Below are positions 1 to 5,856 of a stretch of DNA of 5,856 nt, piece after piece. Source of the stretch: Verrucomicrobiales bacterium (GTDB lineage: Bacteria > Verrucomicrobiota > Verrucomicrobiia > Limisphaerales > F1-80-MAGS106); NCBI GenBank assembly GCA_947487925.1, contig CANLCA010000215.1, forward strand, positions 1 through 5,856, written 5' to 3'. A model generated the notes under the pieces. That model searched no databases, was not told the DNA's origin, and saw only the letters and a program-made list of their open reading frames with translations. The position numbers were made by a program, and so were the translations under genes. Every line of letters starts with the position of its first letter. Positions within the stretch are counted from its first letter, which is position 1.

Positions 1-536
1 CCAAGAGTGAGGTTCAGCAAGGTCATTTTACCAGGCTGGCCCAGGGCCGAATAATCACCCTTCATCTCGATGGGAAGATAGAGGGTATCACGAATGCGCA
101 CGTGGATCTTGAAGGGAACCGTCGGACGCATGGCCGTGGGCTTATAGAGATCGCTCGTGATCCCTGAATCCATGGGCACTGTGAGCTGATAGTTTTGCCC
201 CGGCTCGCCCCTGAAAACAATCCGCGTTGTGAGCTTGGTGCCCGAAGCAGACTCAAACAGAATTTCGGCGTTGTCCACCTCCAACGGATTGCCCAACTCA
301 TCCCGCACCAGGCCGTAAATCAGGTGGTGAGGGGCGGGTGGAAAAGCGTGTAAGGAAGACTCGGGCAGCAAGGATATGGCAAGCATCGCCAGGACAAGCA
401 AACACCGGCCTGAACGATCAGGTTCGGAACCAGGAGAACGTTTGGGAGTCACGGCTGGAACTAATGCTGACCCCCGGGGATGCCGCGAACTCGCGATTGA
501 GACCGCTTCATGTGGGGGCTGCGTTTCGGGTTTCAT
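1..536 (-). CDS. Putative exported protein with carboxypeptidase-regulatory-like/Ig-like β-domain, 3' end missing
   Basis: ATG at 536-534 opens a frame that stays open for 178 codons to the left edge, so only the N-terminus is seen. Residues 1-43 are polar and rich in Pro, Ser and Arg. Residues 45-57 (CLLVLAMLAISLL) form a signal-peptide-like hydrophobic core with a possible cleavage site after SSLHA (64). From residue 70 a compact β-domain begins with the pattern HHLIYGLVRDELGNPLE, typical of carboxypeptidase-regulatory-like or CnaB-type folds, followed by NYQLTVPMDSG (115-125) and a strand-rich stretch to 178. The ATG is chosen because it is the only ATG ahead of the hydrophobic core and an in-frame TGA lies at 593-591. 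No Shine-Dalgarno sequence precedes it. A GTG at codon 29 (452-450) would shorten the unusually long N-region. The gene follows the large TcA-like gene by 31 bases on the same strand, so co-transcription is likely. The function is unknown and the missing C-terminal part would decide it. Confidence 0.8.
   Translation of the reverse strand, partial: MKPETQPPHEAVSIASSRHPRGSALVPAVTPKRSPGSEPDRSGRCLLVLAMLAISLLPESSLHAFPPAPHHLIYGLVRDELGNPLEVDNAEILFESASGTKLTTRIVFRGEPGQNYQLTVPMDSGITSDLYKPTAMRPTVPFKIHVRIRDTLYLPIEMKGDYSALGQPGKMTLLNLTL
3..329 (-). other. Carboxypeptidase-regulatory-like / Ig-like β-domain
   Basis: Residues 70-178 of the exported protein. The opening IYGLVRDELGNPLE matches the common pattern of these domains (hydrophobic-x-G-x-V-x-D-x-x-G-x-P-L), and alternating hydrophobic residues follow through NYQLTVPMD and FKIHVRIRD. 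In secreted bacterial proteins such domains act as stalks or carriers for other modules. The domain ends close to or beyond the window edge. Confidence 0.55.
345..407 (-). other. Signal-peptide-like segment of the exported protein
   Basis: This codes residues 44-64 of the downstream protein. Arginines at 41 and 44 precede about 13 hydrophobic residues, and a Ser/Ala-containing site ends at ALA 64 (SSLHA). The composition is that of an n-, h- and c-region. The 43 residues in front are long for a Sec signal, so either the true start is further in (for example the GTG at 452-450) or the leader is extended. Confidence 0.65.
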
Positions 537-567
537 GGGTGAAAAACGAGAAGGTTGAGTGCCACGA
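537..567 (-). other. 31-base intergenic gap, probably within an operon
   Basis: This separates the stop codon of the large gene from the ATG of the next one. It contains no inverted repeat with a T-run, so no intrinsic terminator, and no AG-rich ribosome binding site in front of the ATG; on the coding strand it is pyrimidine-rich (CTTCTCGTTTTTCACCC). Translation of the second gene may therefore depend on coupling to the first or on an SD-independent mode. Confidence 0.6.
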
Positions 568-3500
568 TCAGTTGCCCGAGTAGGAATAGGTCACGAAGTT
601 CAGCTTGATGTCCTTCACCGAAGCGATAAAGCGTTCAAGGCCTTCTTTCGAATCATTCAGCAAGGTCCTTCCTGGAATCACGAGTTTCCATTGGCTGTTC
701 CACACCGAACGACCGATCAATCGGTTGTTGGTATATTGGGAACGTTGCAATCCACCAGAGCCTGTGTAGAGGTCTTGGTTGAAGAGGTTGGCCACCGACA
801 CTGGGCGGAACGCCTGATGTTTGCGCAGGCTGAAGAGCGGCTCCGTCAGCGAACTGCTCGATTGCCAGAGCTGGGCGTTCGAGAAGTCCGAGGCGCCGAT
901 GTTAAACGGCATTGGCACGCTGACGTCGTCGACGGTCCACGTGCGAATCGCGCTCTGATCGCCGAGTGGCGGCGTGCGCATTGAATCGAGGCCTACCGGG
1001 ATGAGGTAGATGTAGGGGTTCGCGGACAACGCCCGGGCGTCCAAAAACGCCAGATTGGGATCGGATGGTGAAACGCCTCCACCGCCGTTCACTGCCGACG
1101 CATTCGCGGCGGGGTCGTCCATACCGCGGTAGCCTTCCAACGCGACACCGGCGGCAAACAGTTTAGTTGCGAAAGAAGCGGGACTGAAGGCGTGATCTTT
1201 GGCGGCCAGAGGTTGGCCGAAAAGGTTCAAGCCATCGGCGACCGTGGTGCTGAAACTCAGGACGATCCCGGGCACCGGCAACCCGTCGCCGCGATCAATC
1301 TGCATGCAGAACCGGCGGACATCGGAATCTGTCAAAATATTGGCCATCCGACCGCGCTGGAGAACGTCGGTCCAGTTAGGGTCTCCATCATTGCCTGGAA
1401 GGATTCGGAAATTCTCCGTCCGCAGCGACACGGTGGTGCCGTAGGCATCCGGGTTATTGAATCCGAGGCGACCTTTGATCACCTCCCAATCGGCGAACAT
1501 CTCGGCCATGGTGCTGGAGAGTCCAGGGTCGCCCGTGTTGCTGCCGGCGAATTGTGGTTCACCATTTCGAACCACACCCAAGGCGCGGGATTGGATGATC
1601 CGGCTGATAAACTTCTGGCCCTGGCTCGTTCCAAGAAGCCCAGTCTCGTAATCATATGCTTGGGCAGCCATGAAGGCGTAGCGCGCGGACAGGTCGAACA
1701 AGGTCTTGTAGCGTTCGAGCTTTTCATTGCGGAACAAGCGGAAAGCAGCGTCGCGTGTTCGGTAGCCCTGGATTACCGCGGCCGCGCCTCGGCGGAAGGC
1801 TTCGCGCTCCATCTGGATGCGTTCGCCGCTGGCGACAAGAACCGAGAGGTTGCGCTTCGCTTCATCCAAATCACGGAGGCGGCCGTTGATCACATCGATG
1901 TTCTCCTGTATCTTCGACAGGTACGGCTGCAGCGCAAACACTGCGGCATTCATCTCCGTCAGGGCGGAGCGCAACTTGATGTCAAGCTCCACCGATTTGA
2001 TAAAGTCCTCCTCTCCAAACTTAACCGACATCGCTTGGAGTTTGGATAGATTATCCACCGCCTTGAGGATAGTGTAGGCAATACCATAGCCCGAGGATAA
2101 AGCCGTCCGCAGTGCTGGCCCAACAATGTCGCCACCCACGGATGTTCCAAGAATCTGGCTATTCGGGACTGCCGAGGTAGCGGTCAGGTAGGTCTTAACC
2201 AAGGTGGCCAAACCGATATCCACCGCTAAGCCGGTCACGTCCTTTACGTACTCCGAGATCTGGATGGCCTTGAGGGAATTTATTATCTGCGCATTGTCTG
2301 AAATCTGAGCATGGATTTGGCGCATCGTGCCGAGAGCTTGGGCGATCGCTGCGTCGAGCTCCACTTTGGCACGTTCTGAGCCAACCAACGACTCCATAAG
2401 CTCATGCTGTCGGCGCATAATCTCCGCCGAGGCGATTTGTAGCTTTCCGATTGATTTTCGAGGAGTTTTCCACGCCGGGGGTTTGACCATGGTGTCCCCT
2501 TCGTAATGGAATGACAGCGATCCTCTGTTCGTTTCCCCGAATCCGAGCGAACCATTCGCAAGGATACCTACAAGCTCGTTGGTGATGCCAAACTCCACCG
2601 GGCCTGGCCTGTCCTCCTTGCTTTGGTTATCAAAGAACAGCGAACCCGAGTTTGGCCGACTCGAAGATGAGTATGAGAAGGAGTCACGCGCCGTGCTTTT
2701 CGCCCACCAGTCAGGGAAGCGCTGCAGTGGCACAAAGAATTCCCGTGCCTGGCCGAAAGGCGTCAAAAGGCTCTGGCTGCTGGGGGACGTCGACGTCAAC
2801 TCGGGCGCGTCGACATACGTGTAATGAACAATATCCGGCCCGGAGTAACCCTGTGCATAGGTCTTACCCGGTCCGACATCGTCGGGATAAGGGGTTCCAT
2901 AAAGCTCAATCAGGGAATTGGTGTAGGACAACTCTTGGCGGCTGATGGAGTCCGTGTAATCACTCAGTGAATCCTGCTCGGATCTCATCAAACGGGTCAC
3001 ATCCTTAGCGTCATCGAAGGCGGCCACGGCATTGTTGAGCGCGGACTTGGCGCGCAGATAGATCTGTTCGAAATGAGTGCCTTGATCTCCATTCACAACG
3101 CCATTGGGATTGAGGTCGAAGGGAACCGCGGTCTTCGGCATCCCGATGGGGGTGCTACCCGCCTCGGCGTTGTCGACGGTAACCTGCAGGTCCTCCGCCA
3201 AACCAGCCAACTCCTGCAACTCCAGCACGGTCGTGCGATCAATCTTCTGAATTCCTGTGTGGCCAGGATCGGTGTCAACAGCCGGGAGAATCGCATTTCC
3301 GACGAGCCAATGAAGATAGGCTCCCTCCCCCGTCCGCACAGCCCAGTGATCCAGCGCCCAAGCTTCGGTTCGACCGGTGGCCGCGTTTGCTCGTGTCTGC
3401 GAGAGATTCTCCCATCCACCGTTGGCTCTGGCATCATAATTCCAACGCCAGGTCAGATCGGCCACCTGCTTCCCTGTGCGAGCCACCGCGACGGCGGCGG

Positions 3501-5856
3501 CCGCGAACTGGCGCTCGTGCTGATACCCCACTTGCACAGGAACCCCGAGCACGTTCACCGCCTCCGTGCTTGGAACCCAGTCAAAGCTGTTGTTCATCAG
3601 CAGAGAATAGAACCCGGTCAACGCCGTCAGATAATGTCCGTAGGCATCGCCGTGTCCTTGCGGGAAGAGTTTTGCGGCGTCACTCGCCCCAACCACTCCG
3701 TCGTTGTCCTGGTCCAGAATGTTGTAGTTGAGCGCGTAAATCGCTTCGCCAGAATTAATCCCCCGCGTGTAGTTCCACACGAGGCGATTATAGAAAGGGG
3801 CTGTCCCCACAGACGGCTGAAGGAAGTCGTCCCGCCCCCGCAGCAAGGCCAGCTCTTCCTCAAGCAGGGAGGGCACTTGGCCTTTGAATGAGAACAACGA
3901 CGTGGCAATGTCGCCGTAGGTTTTATCCTTCGTACCGATCCCGATCGTGGGGTTGGACGCGTCGGCCCGGGCTTCATCCCCGAGGATCCTATACAGATCA
4001 TTGATGTAACCTGCAGCCAGCAACAACGCATCATTTGCTGGCCCGTAGTTGATCGGTTGCGCAGCGTTGATGCTGAGGCTTTGGCCACGGCGCAGAACGG
4101 TCTCGTAGATCTCGATCAGGCCATAGTCATTGAGCGTCGTGGAGTTCAACGCCACGTCCCCTTCCCACCGTCGACCGGCTTGTGTCAAGAGGCTCACGTC
4201 GGTGTTGACCTTGTTGTTGAACAGATCCTTGGCGCGCTGGTTGAAGGGGTTGATGCCGGCAAGCACACGCTTGATCCAGCCTTCGGCGAGCGCGGGTGTC
4301 GTCCAACCCGACCATTGCAGGTGGAGCGGATGTTTGATGTCTGTGGCCCGGTAGCGGACGGTCAGGTAATTGTCCGCCAGGACCCTGATCCCGCTGCCAC
4401 CCAGGGTGAACGTGGCCAGCGCCGAACCGCTTGCCAACGGTTGCCATCCGAGGGCTTGCATGGCCGCAGTGGTCGCTCCGTCGTTGCTGATCAACAACGG
4501 CGAACCGTTGACCGGGGGAGCGATCATCCACTGGTATTCATAGGAAGTGCTGCCCGCCACATCCGGGGTGTGTTGGAAAGAAACGAACTCGCTCAAAGGA
4601 TTCTCCGAAGGCAGGACCTTCATCTGCCCTTGGTTCAGCGGACCTCCCACACGAATGATAAACATCGAAACCGGGTCGCCCTCTTTCGTAAACGCGCGGC
4701 CATTCCCCGCAAGCAGGGTGACATAACCTGTACCCGGGCCCGAGGCGCTCAAAGCGTAGGAATCGACCGCCGACTCGTCGCTCTCAATCTTCGCAACATT
4801 CAGGGCATTTACGGTTTTCGTGGCGCTTGGGTCCACAGAAAACGAACCGCTCAGCAAGGTTCGGTTGATCCAATAGGAGGGGCTTTCAGAAGGCTTCTTG
4901 TCTTCACCCTGGAATTCGTTCTTGATGGCTGTGTAGTTTGATCCGTCCAAGGAAACCATGTCGTTGAGGAAGTAGTTAACGGTCGGTGACCACGCGCCGC
5001 GGTTGTTCAACAGCGTTTCCTTGAAGGTTAAAATCGAAGTGGAGAGCGATTGCACTGCGAGCGTCCATTTCGTGTAGTCTTTGTCGTCTGGCTTGCACAA
5101 AGCCAGCACTTCGGCTCCGAGGTTCGGCAGCATGTTCAGCTGAAGGTATTTTTCCCCTGTCGCCTCGTCTTGAAAACGGCCTTCAAGCACCAGAGTCCCC
5201 TTCCTGGGCTCCTTCGCGGAGGGGATCAGATAAACCCGTTTTGCCAAATGGGGGGGCAGATCGGGGAAATACAGGTTTCCCTGGTAACTCTGCGCCCTCA
5301 CACTCGCCGGCAGAGTCACATCGCTTTTTGTTTTGGATCGCGTCGGATCGAAAAGAGTGACGCTGGCGTTGGAATCTAGGTTTGCGGAGAATCCTCCGGC
5401 ACCGGCGTTGGTGGCCCCAGACTGTTGATACAACACGCGAAGGCTGCTCTGGCTTCGGATCGCGGGTAATCCGTTCGCAGGCACCGTGGCGGTCGCCCCG
5501 AACTTCAGCAGCGGCAGTGGTTTGGAAGGGTCAACCGGATCATGGTCAGGCCAAACGGGTCGATACACAATCGCCAGGGCAGGATCGCCCGGCGCGCTCC
5601 CGTTGCCCACATAACTTCCATCCGGATTCGACGGTCGCAGATAAGGCACCACAGTCCCCACCGCCGGAGGATTGGCCCTCCCAGGCCACGCGAAGCCAGG
5701 CTGGGTCGCATAGGAAAACCGCATCGTAAAACTATTCGCGCCGCTGGGAGTTTGAGCTAGGAACGGCGGCCGATCTACATAGGTGACACCGGCTCCGGAT
5801 GTCACGAGCAGAGGGGATTGACTCACCACACTACCACTGGAGGCGACGGCCAAGGC
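568..5856 (-). CDS. Very large TcA-like (Tc toxin A subunit-like) putative pore/translocation protein, 5' end missing
   Basis: The reading frame is open through the right edge (last codons GCC-TTG-GCC), so the real start lies outside. The TTG at 5853-5851 is only the first possible start codon inside the window. At least 1,762 residues are encoded before TGA at 570-568. Counting from that TTG, the order is: β-rich modules 1-500 with a CBM5/12-like motif at 286-328; helical 520-900 with an EF-hand-type loop at 714-725 and a Trp-rich stretch at 801-857; helices 926-985; a Ser/Gly-rich β-type segment 990-1130; helices 1131-1403 interrupted by a hydrophobic hairpin near 1204-1264; β-rich tail 1470-1761. 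Only two cysteines occur (253, 1516), which fits an exported protein. The part after about residue 890 is colinear by eye with the TcA channel plus TcB-binding end, including FDLSARYAFMAAQAYDYE (1386-1403) and a final KDIKLNFVTY. TcA proteins form pentameric channels that inject a toxic payload; applying that role here is inference. Alternatives are another α-helical pore former or a structural surface protein. I am sure of the gene and moderately sure of the family. Confidence 0.9.
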   Translation of the reverse strand, partial: ALAVASSGSVVSQSPLLVTSGAGVTYVDRPPFLAQTPSGANSFTMRFSYATQPGFAWPGRANPPAVGTVVPYLRPSNPDGSYVGNGSAPGDPALAIVYRPVWPDHDPVDPSKPLPLLKFGATATVPANGLPAIRSQSSLRVLYQQSGATNAGAGGFSANLDSNASVTLFDPTRSKTKSDVTLPASVRAQSYQGNLYFPDLPPHLAKRVYLIPSAKEPRKGTLVLEGRFQDEATGEKYLQLNMLPNLGAEVLALCKPDDKDYTKWTLAVQSLSTSILTFKETLLNNRGAWSPTVNYFLNDMVSLDGSNYTAIKNEFQGEDKKPSESPSYWINRTLLSGSFSVDPSATKTVNALNVAKIESDESAVDSYALSASGPGTGYVTLLAGNGRAFTKEGDPVSMFIIRVGGPLNQGQMKVLPSENPLSEFVSFQHTPDVAGSTSYEYQWMIAPPVNGSPLLISNDGATTAAMQALGWQPLASGSALATFTLGGSGIRVLADNYLTVRYRATDIKHPLHLQWSGWTTPALAEGWIKRVLAGINPFNQRAKDLFNNKVNTDVSLLTQAGRRWEGDVALNSTTLNDYGLIEIYETVLRRGQSLSINAAQPINYGPANDALLLAAGYINDLYRILGDEARADASNPTIGIGTKDKTYGDIATSLFSFKGQVPSLLEEELALLRGRDDFLQPSVGTAPFYNRLVWNYTRGINSGEAIYALNYNILDQDNDGVVGASDAAKLFPQGHGDAYGHYLTALTGFYSLLMNNSFDWVPSTEAVNVLGVPVQVGYQHERQFAAAAVAVARTGKQVADLTWRWNYDARANGGWENLSQTRANAATGRTEAWALDHWAVRTGEGAYLHWLVGNAILPAVDTDPGHTGIQKIDRTTVLELQELAGLAEDLQVTVDNAEAGSTPIGMPKTAVPFDLNPNGVVNGDQGTHFEQIYLRAKSALNNAVAAFDDAKDVTRLMRSEQDSLSDYTDSISRQELSYTNSLIELYGTPYPDDVGPGKTYAQGYSGPDIVHYTYVDAPELTSTSPSSQSLLTPFGQAREFFVPLQRFPDWWAKSTARDSFSYSSSSRPNSGSLFFDNQSKEDRPGPVEFGITNELVGILANGSLGFGETNRGSLSFHYEGDTMVKPPAWKTPRKSIGKLQIASAEIMRRQHELMESLVGSERAKVELDAAIAQALGTMRQIHAQISDNAQIINSLKAIQISEYVKDVTGLAVDIGLATLVKTYLTATSAVPNSQILGTSVGGDIVGPALRTALSSGYGIAYTILKAVDNLSKLQAMSVKFGEEDFIKSVELDIKLRSALTEMNAAVFALQPYLSKIQENIDVINGRLRDLDEAKRNLSVLVASGERIQMEREAFRRGAAAVIQGYRTRDAAFRLFRNEKLERYKTLFDLSARYAFMAAQAYDYETGLLGTSQGQKFISRIIQSRALGVVRNGEPQFAGSNTGDPGLSSTMAEMFADWEVIKGRLGFNNPDAYGTTVSLRTENFRILPGNDGDPNWTDVLQRGRMANILTDSDVRRFCMQIDRGDGLPVPGIVLSFSTTVADGLNLFGQPLAAKDHAFSPASFATKLFAAGVALEGYRGMDDPAANASAVNGGGGVSPSDPNLAFLDARALSANPYIYLIPVGLDSMRTPPLGDQSAIRTWTVDDVSVPMPFNIGASDFSNAQLWQSSSSLTEPLFSLRKHQAFRPVSVANLFNQDLYTGSGGLQRSQYTNNRLIGRSVWNSQWKLVIPGRTLLNDSKEGLERFIASVKDIKLNFVTYSYSGN
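571..1446 (-). other. C-terminal β-rich domain, position of the TcB-binding domain
   Basis: Residues 1470-1761 have alternating hydrophobic strands (RRFCMQID, GIVLSFSTTVADGLNLFG, NPYIYLIPVGLD, WKLVIPGRTLL), a Gly/Ser/Asn-rich linker at 1584-1600, and a tail RFIASVKDIKLNFVTY. TcA proteins end in a TcB-binding β-domain whose last strand has the pattern L-x-D-I-x-L-x-x-x-Y. The domain here is longer than in TcA as I recall it. Its partner, if any, is not in the window. Confidence 0.4.
1645..2463 (-). other. Long helical hairpin with hydrophobic tip (putative pore-forming channel)
   Basis: Residues 1131-1403. Helix-favouring, nearly proline-free sequence runs from 1135 to about 1205, then a weakly charged hairpin (1204-1264), then helix again from 1266 to 1403. 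The returning helix ends in FDLSARYAFMAAQAYDYE (1386-1403), which resembles the YDLAVARCLMAEQAYRWE-type signature after the channel helix of TcdA. Helix, apolar tip, helix is the layout of TcA channels and of other α-helical pore formers. Confidence 0.5.
2062..2244 (-). other. Hydrophobic hairpin, putative membrane-inserting tip
   Basis: Residues 1204-1264 hold only a few charged residues (K1204, D1205, D1212, K1220, D1242, R1249, K1264) in about 60. Two apolar stretches, VTGLAVDIGLATLV and PALRTALSSGYGIAYTIL, flank a Gly/Pro turn, AVPNSQILGTSVGGDIVGP. A VPN followed by glycines also occurs at the tip of the TcdA channel. It would insert into a target membrane if the TcA reading is right. Confidence 0.45.
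2464..2886 (-). other. β-type, Ser/Gly-rich insertion between helical segments
   Basis: Residues 990-1130 contain short alternating hydrophobic strands, prolines, glycines and a SFSYSSSSRPNSGSLFF stretch. They lie between the helices at 926-985 and 1131-1205. Known TcA channel arms are, as I recall, continuous helix at this place, so this looks like an inserted domain facing outward. Confidence 0.4.
2899..3078 (-). other. First helical arm segment of the TcA-like channel region
   Basis: Residues 926-985 start THFEQIYLRAKSALNNAVAA and continue proline-free to about 985 with many charged and Gln residues and regular hydrophobic spacing. The preceding TPIGMPKTAVPFDLNP (901-916) sits where TcA proteins carry a proline-rich LPL-x-x-PPxDP-type stretch just ahead of the channel helices. 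The correspondence is judged by eye. Confidence 0.45.
3283..3453 (-). other. Tryptophan-rich stretch in the large protein
   Basis: Residues 801-857 contain six Trp (802, 804, 814, 832, 837, 849) together with D835-H836 and H848. Such a dense aromatic and His cluster is uneven relative to the rest of the chain. It could be a buried core of the helical shell or a ligand-binding face. I do not recognise it as a named domain. Confidence 0.5.
3679..3714 (-). other. EF-hand-type calcium-binding loop
   Basis: Residues 714-725 read DQDNDGVVGASD, with Asp at loop positions 1, 3 and 5, Gly at 6, a hydrophobic residue at 8 and Asp at 12. This is the D-x-D-x-D-G spacing of EF-hand and dockerin loops. 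Position 12 is Asp rather than the more usual Glu. There is only one copy, so it is more likely a local stabilising Ca2+ site than a dockerin. Confidence 0.6.
4870..4998 (-). other. CBM5/12-like (chitin-binding type 3-like) motif in the large protein
   Basis: Residues 286-328 begin GAWSPTVNYFLNDMVSLDGS and end PSYW. This fits the family pattern of G-x-W-x-x-x-x-x-Y-x-x-x-D-x-V-x-x-x-G-x-x-Y-x-A, then a loop with Pro and a closing Y-W. The conserved aromatics W288, Y294, Y307 and W328 and the D298-x-V pair are all present. In chitinases and many phage or surface proteins such modules bind polysaccharide; here it could be a cell-surface or glycan adhesion module. The loop before the closing YW (N312 to S326) is longer and more charged than usual. 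Confidence 0.6.

Noticed and set aside
62..301. Minus-strand open frame of 79 codons
   Set aside because: It is in a different frame from the 1-536 gene, whose frame gives a signal-peptide-like segment and a β-domain pattern; this one gives Arg/Ser/Pro-rich sequence.
537..567. Possible terminator or promoter between the two genes
   Set aside because: The gap is only 31 bases and contains no stem followed by a T-run and no recognisable -35/-10 pair.
338..583. Plus-strand open frames of 81 and 60 codons around the intergenic gap
   Set aside because: They overlap the start of the exported-protein gene on the other strand and their products look like random GC-rich translation.
559..984. Plus-strand open frame of 141 codons at the end of the large gene
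   Set aside because: Fully overlaps the C-terminal coding part on the other strand and has no recognisable features.
1192..2049. Plus-strand open frame of 285 codons
   Set aside because: Antisense to the helical channel region of the large gene, whose protein has clear helical periodicity; no family motif and no upstream ribosome binding site.
3073..3891. Plus-strand open frame of 272 codons
   Set aside because: Antisense shadow; the minus strand here encodes the EF-hand loop and the Trp-rich stretch.
4057..4941. Plus-strand open frame of 294 codons antisense to the large gene
   Set aside because: It lies wholly inside the minus-strand gene, its product is Arg/Gln/Val-rich with no domain pattern, and it reads as a GC-rich antisense shadow.
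568..5856. RHS-repeat or TcC-type protein as the identity of the large gene
   Set aside because: No YD-repeat pattern and no RHS core motif occur anywhere in the translated sequence.

Overview
The window holds two protein-coding genes, both on the minus strand and both cut by a window edge. There are no RNA genes, CRISPR arrays, insertion sequences or long repeats that I can see. Coding density is near 100 percent and base composition is moderately GC-rich throughout. The style of the proteins (very large, almost cysteine-free, multi-domain, with a secreted-type neighbour carrying a carboxypeptidase-regulatory-like β-domain) is what I associate with Verrucomicrobiota or related PVC bacteria. 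That placement is an inference from style, not from a marker gene.

Reading in the direction of transcription (right to left), the first gene fills about 90 percent of the window. It enters through the right edge without a start and ends in TGA at 570-568, giving at least 1,762 codons of product. Residue numbers below count from the TTG codon at 5853-5851, which is an arbitrary zero point and probably not the true start. Residues 1-500 are β-rich and contain a CBM5/12-like (chitin-binding type 3-like) motif. Residues 520-900 are largely helical, with one EF-hand-type calcium loop and a tryptophan-rich stretch. Residues 926-1403 form a long helical region with a roughly 60-residue hydrophobic hairpin in the middle. 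The last 290 residues are β-rich.

From about residue 890 onward this order runs parallel to the C-terminal half of Tc-toxin A subunits (TcA, for example TcdA of Photorhabdus): helical channel arm, membrane-tip hairpin, returning helix with a Y/F-D-L...MA-QAY signature, then a β-domain ending in a K-D-I-x-L-x-x-x-x-Y tail. I therefore propose a divergent TcA-like translocation-channel protein with an unusual β-module front end. This is a by-eye comparison from memory.

The second gene starts 31 bases downstream and runs off the left edge. It encodes a protein with a signal-peptide-like hydrophobic segment followed by a carboxypeptidase-regulatory-like/Ig-like β-domain, so it is probably exported. 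The short same-strand gap without a terminator suggests one operon. If the first product is a TcA-like channel, the truncated second gene and whatever follows it are the places to look for a partner (TcB/TcC, RHS-repeat type), but nothing in the visible part of gene two shows RHS repeats.
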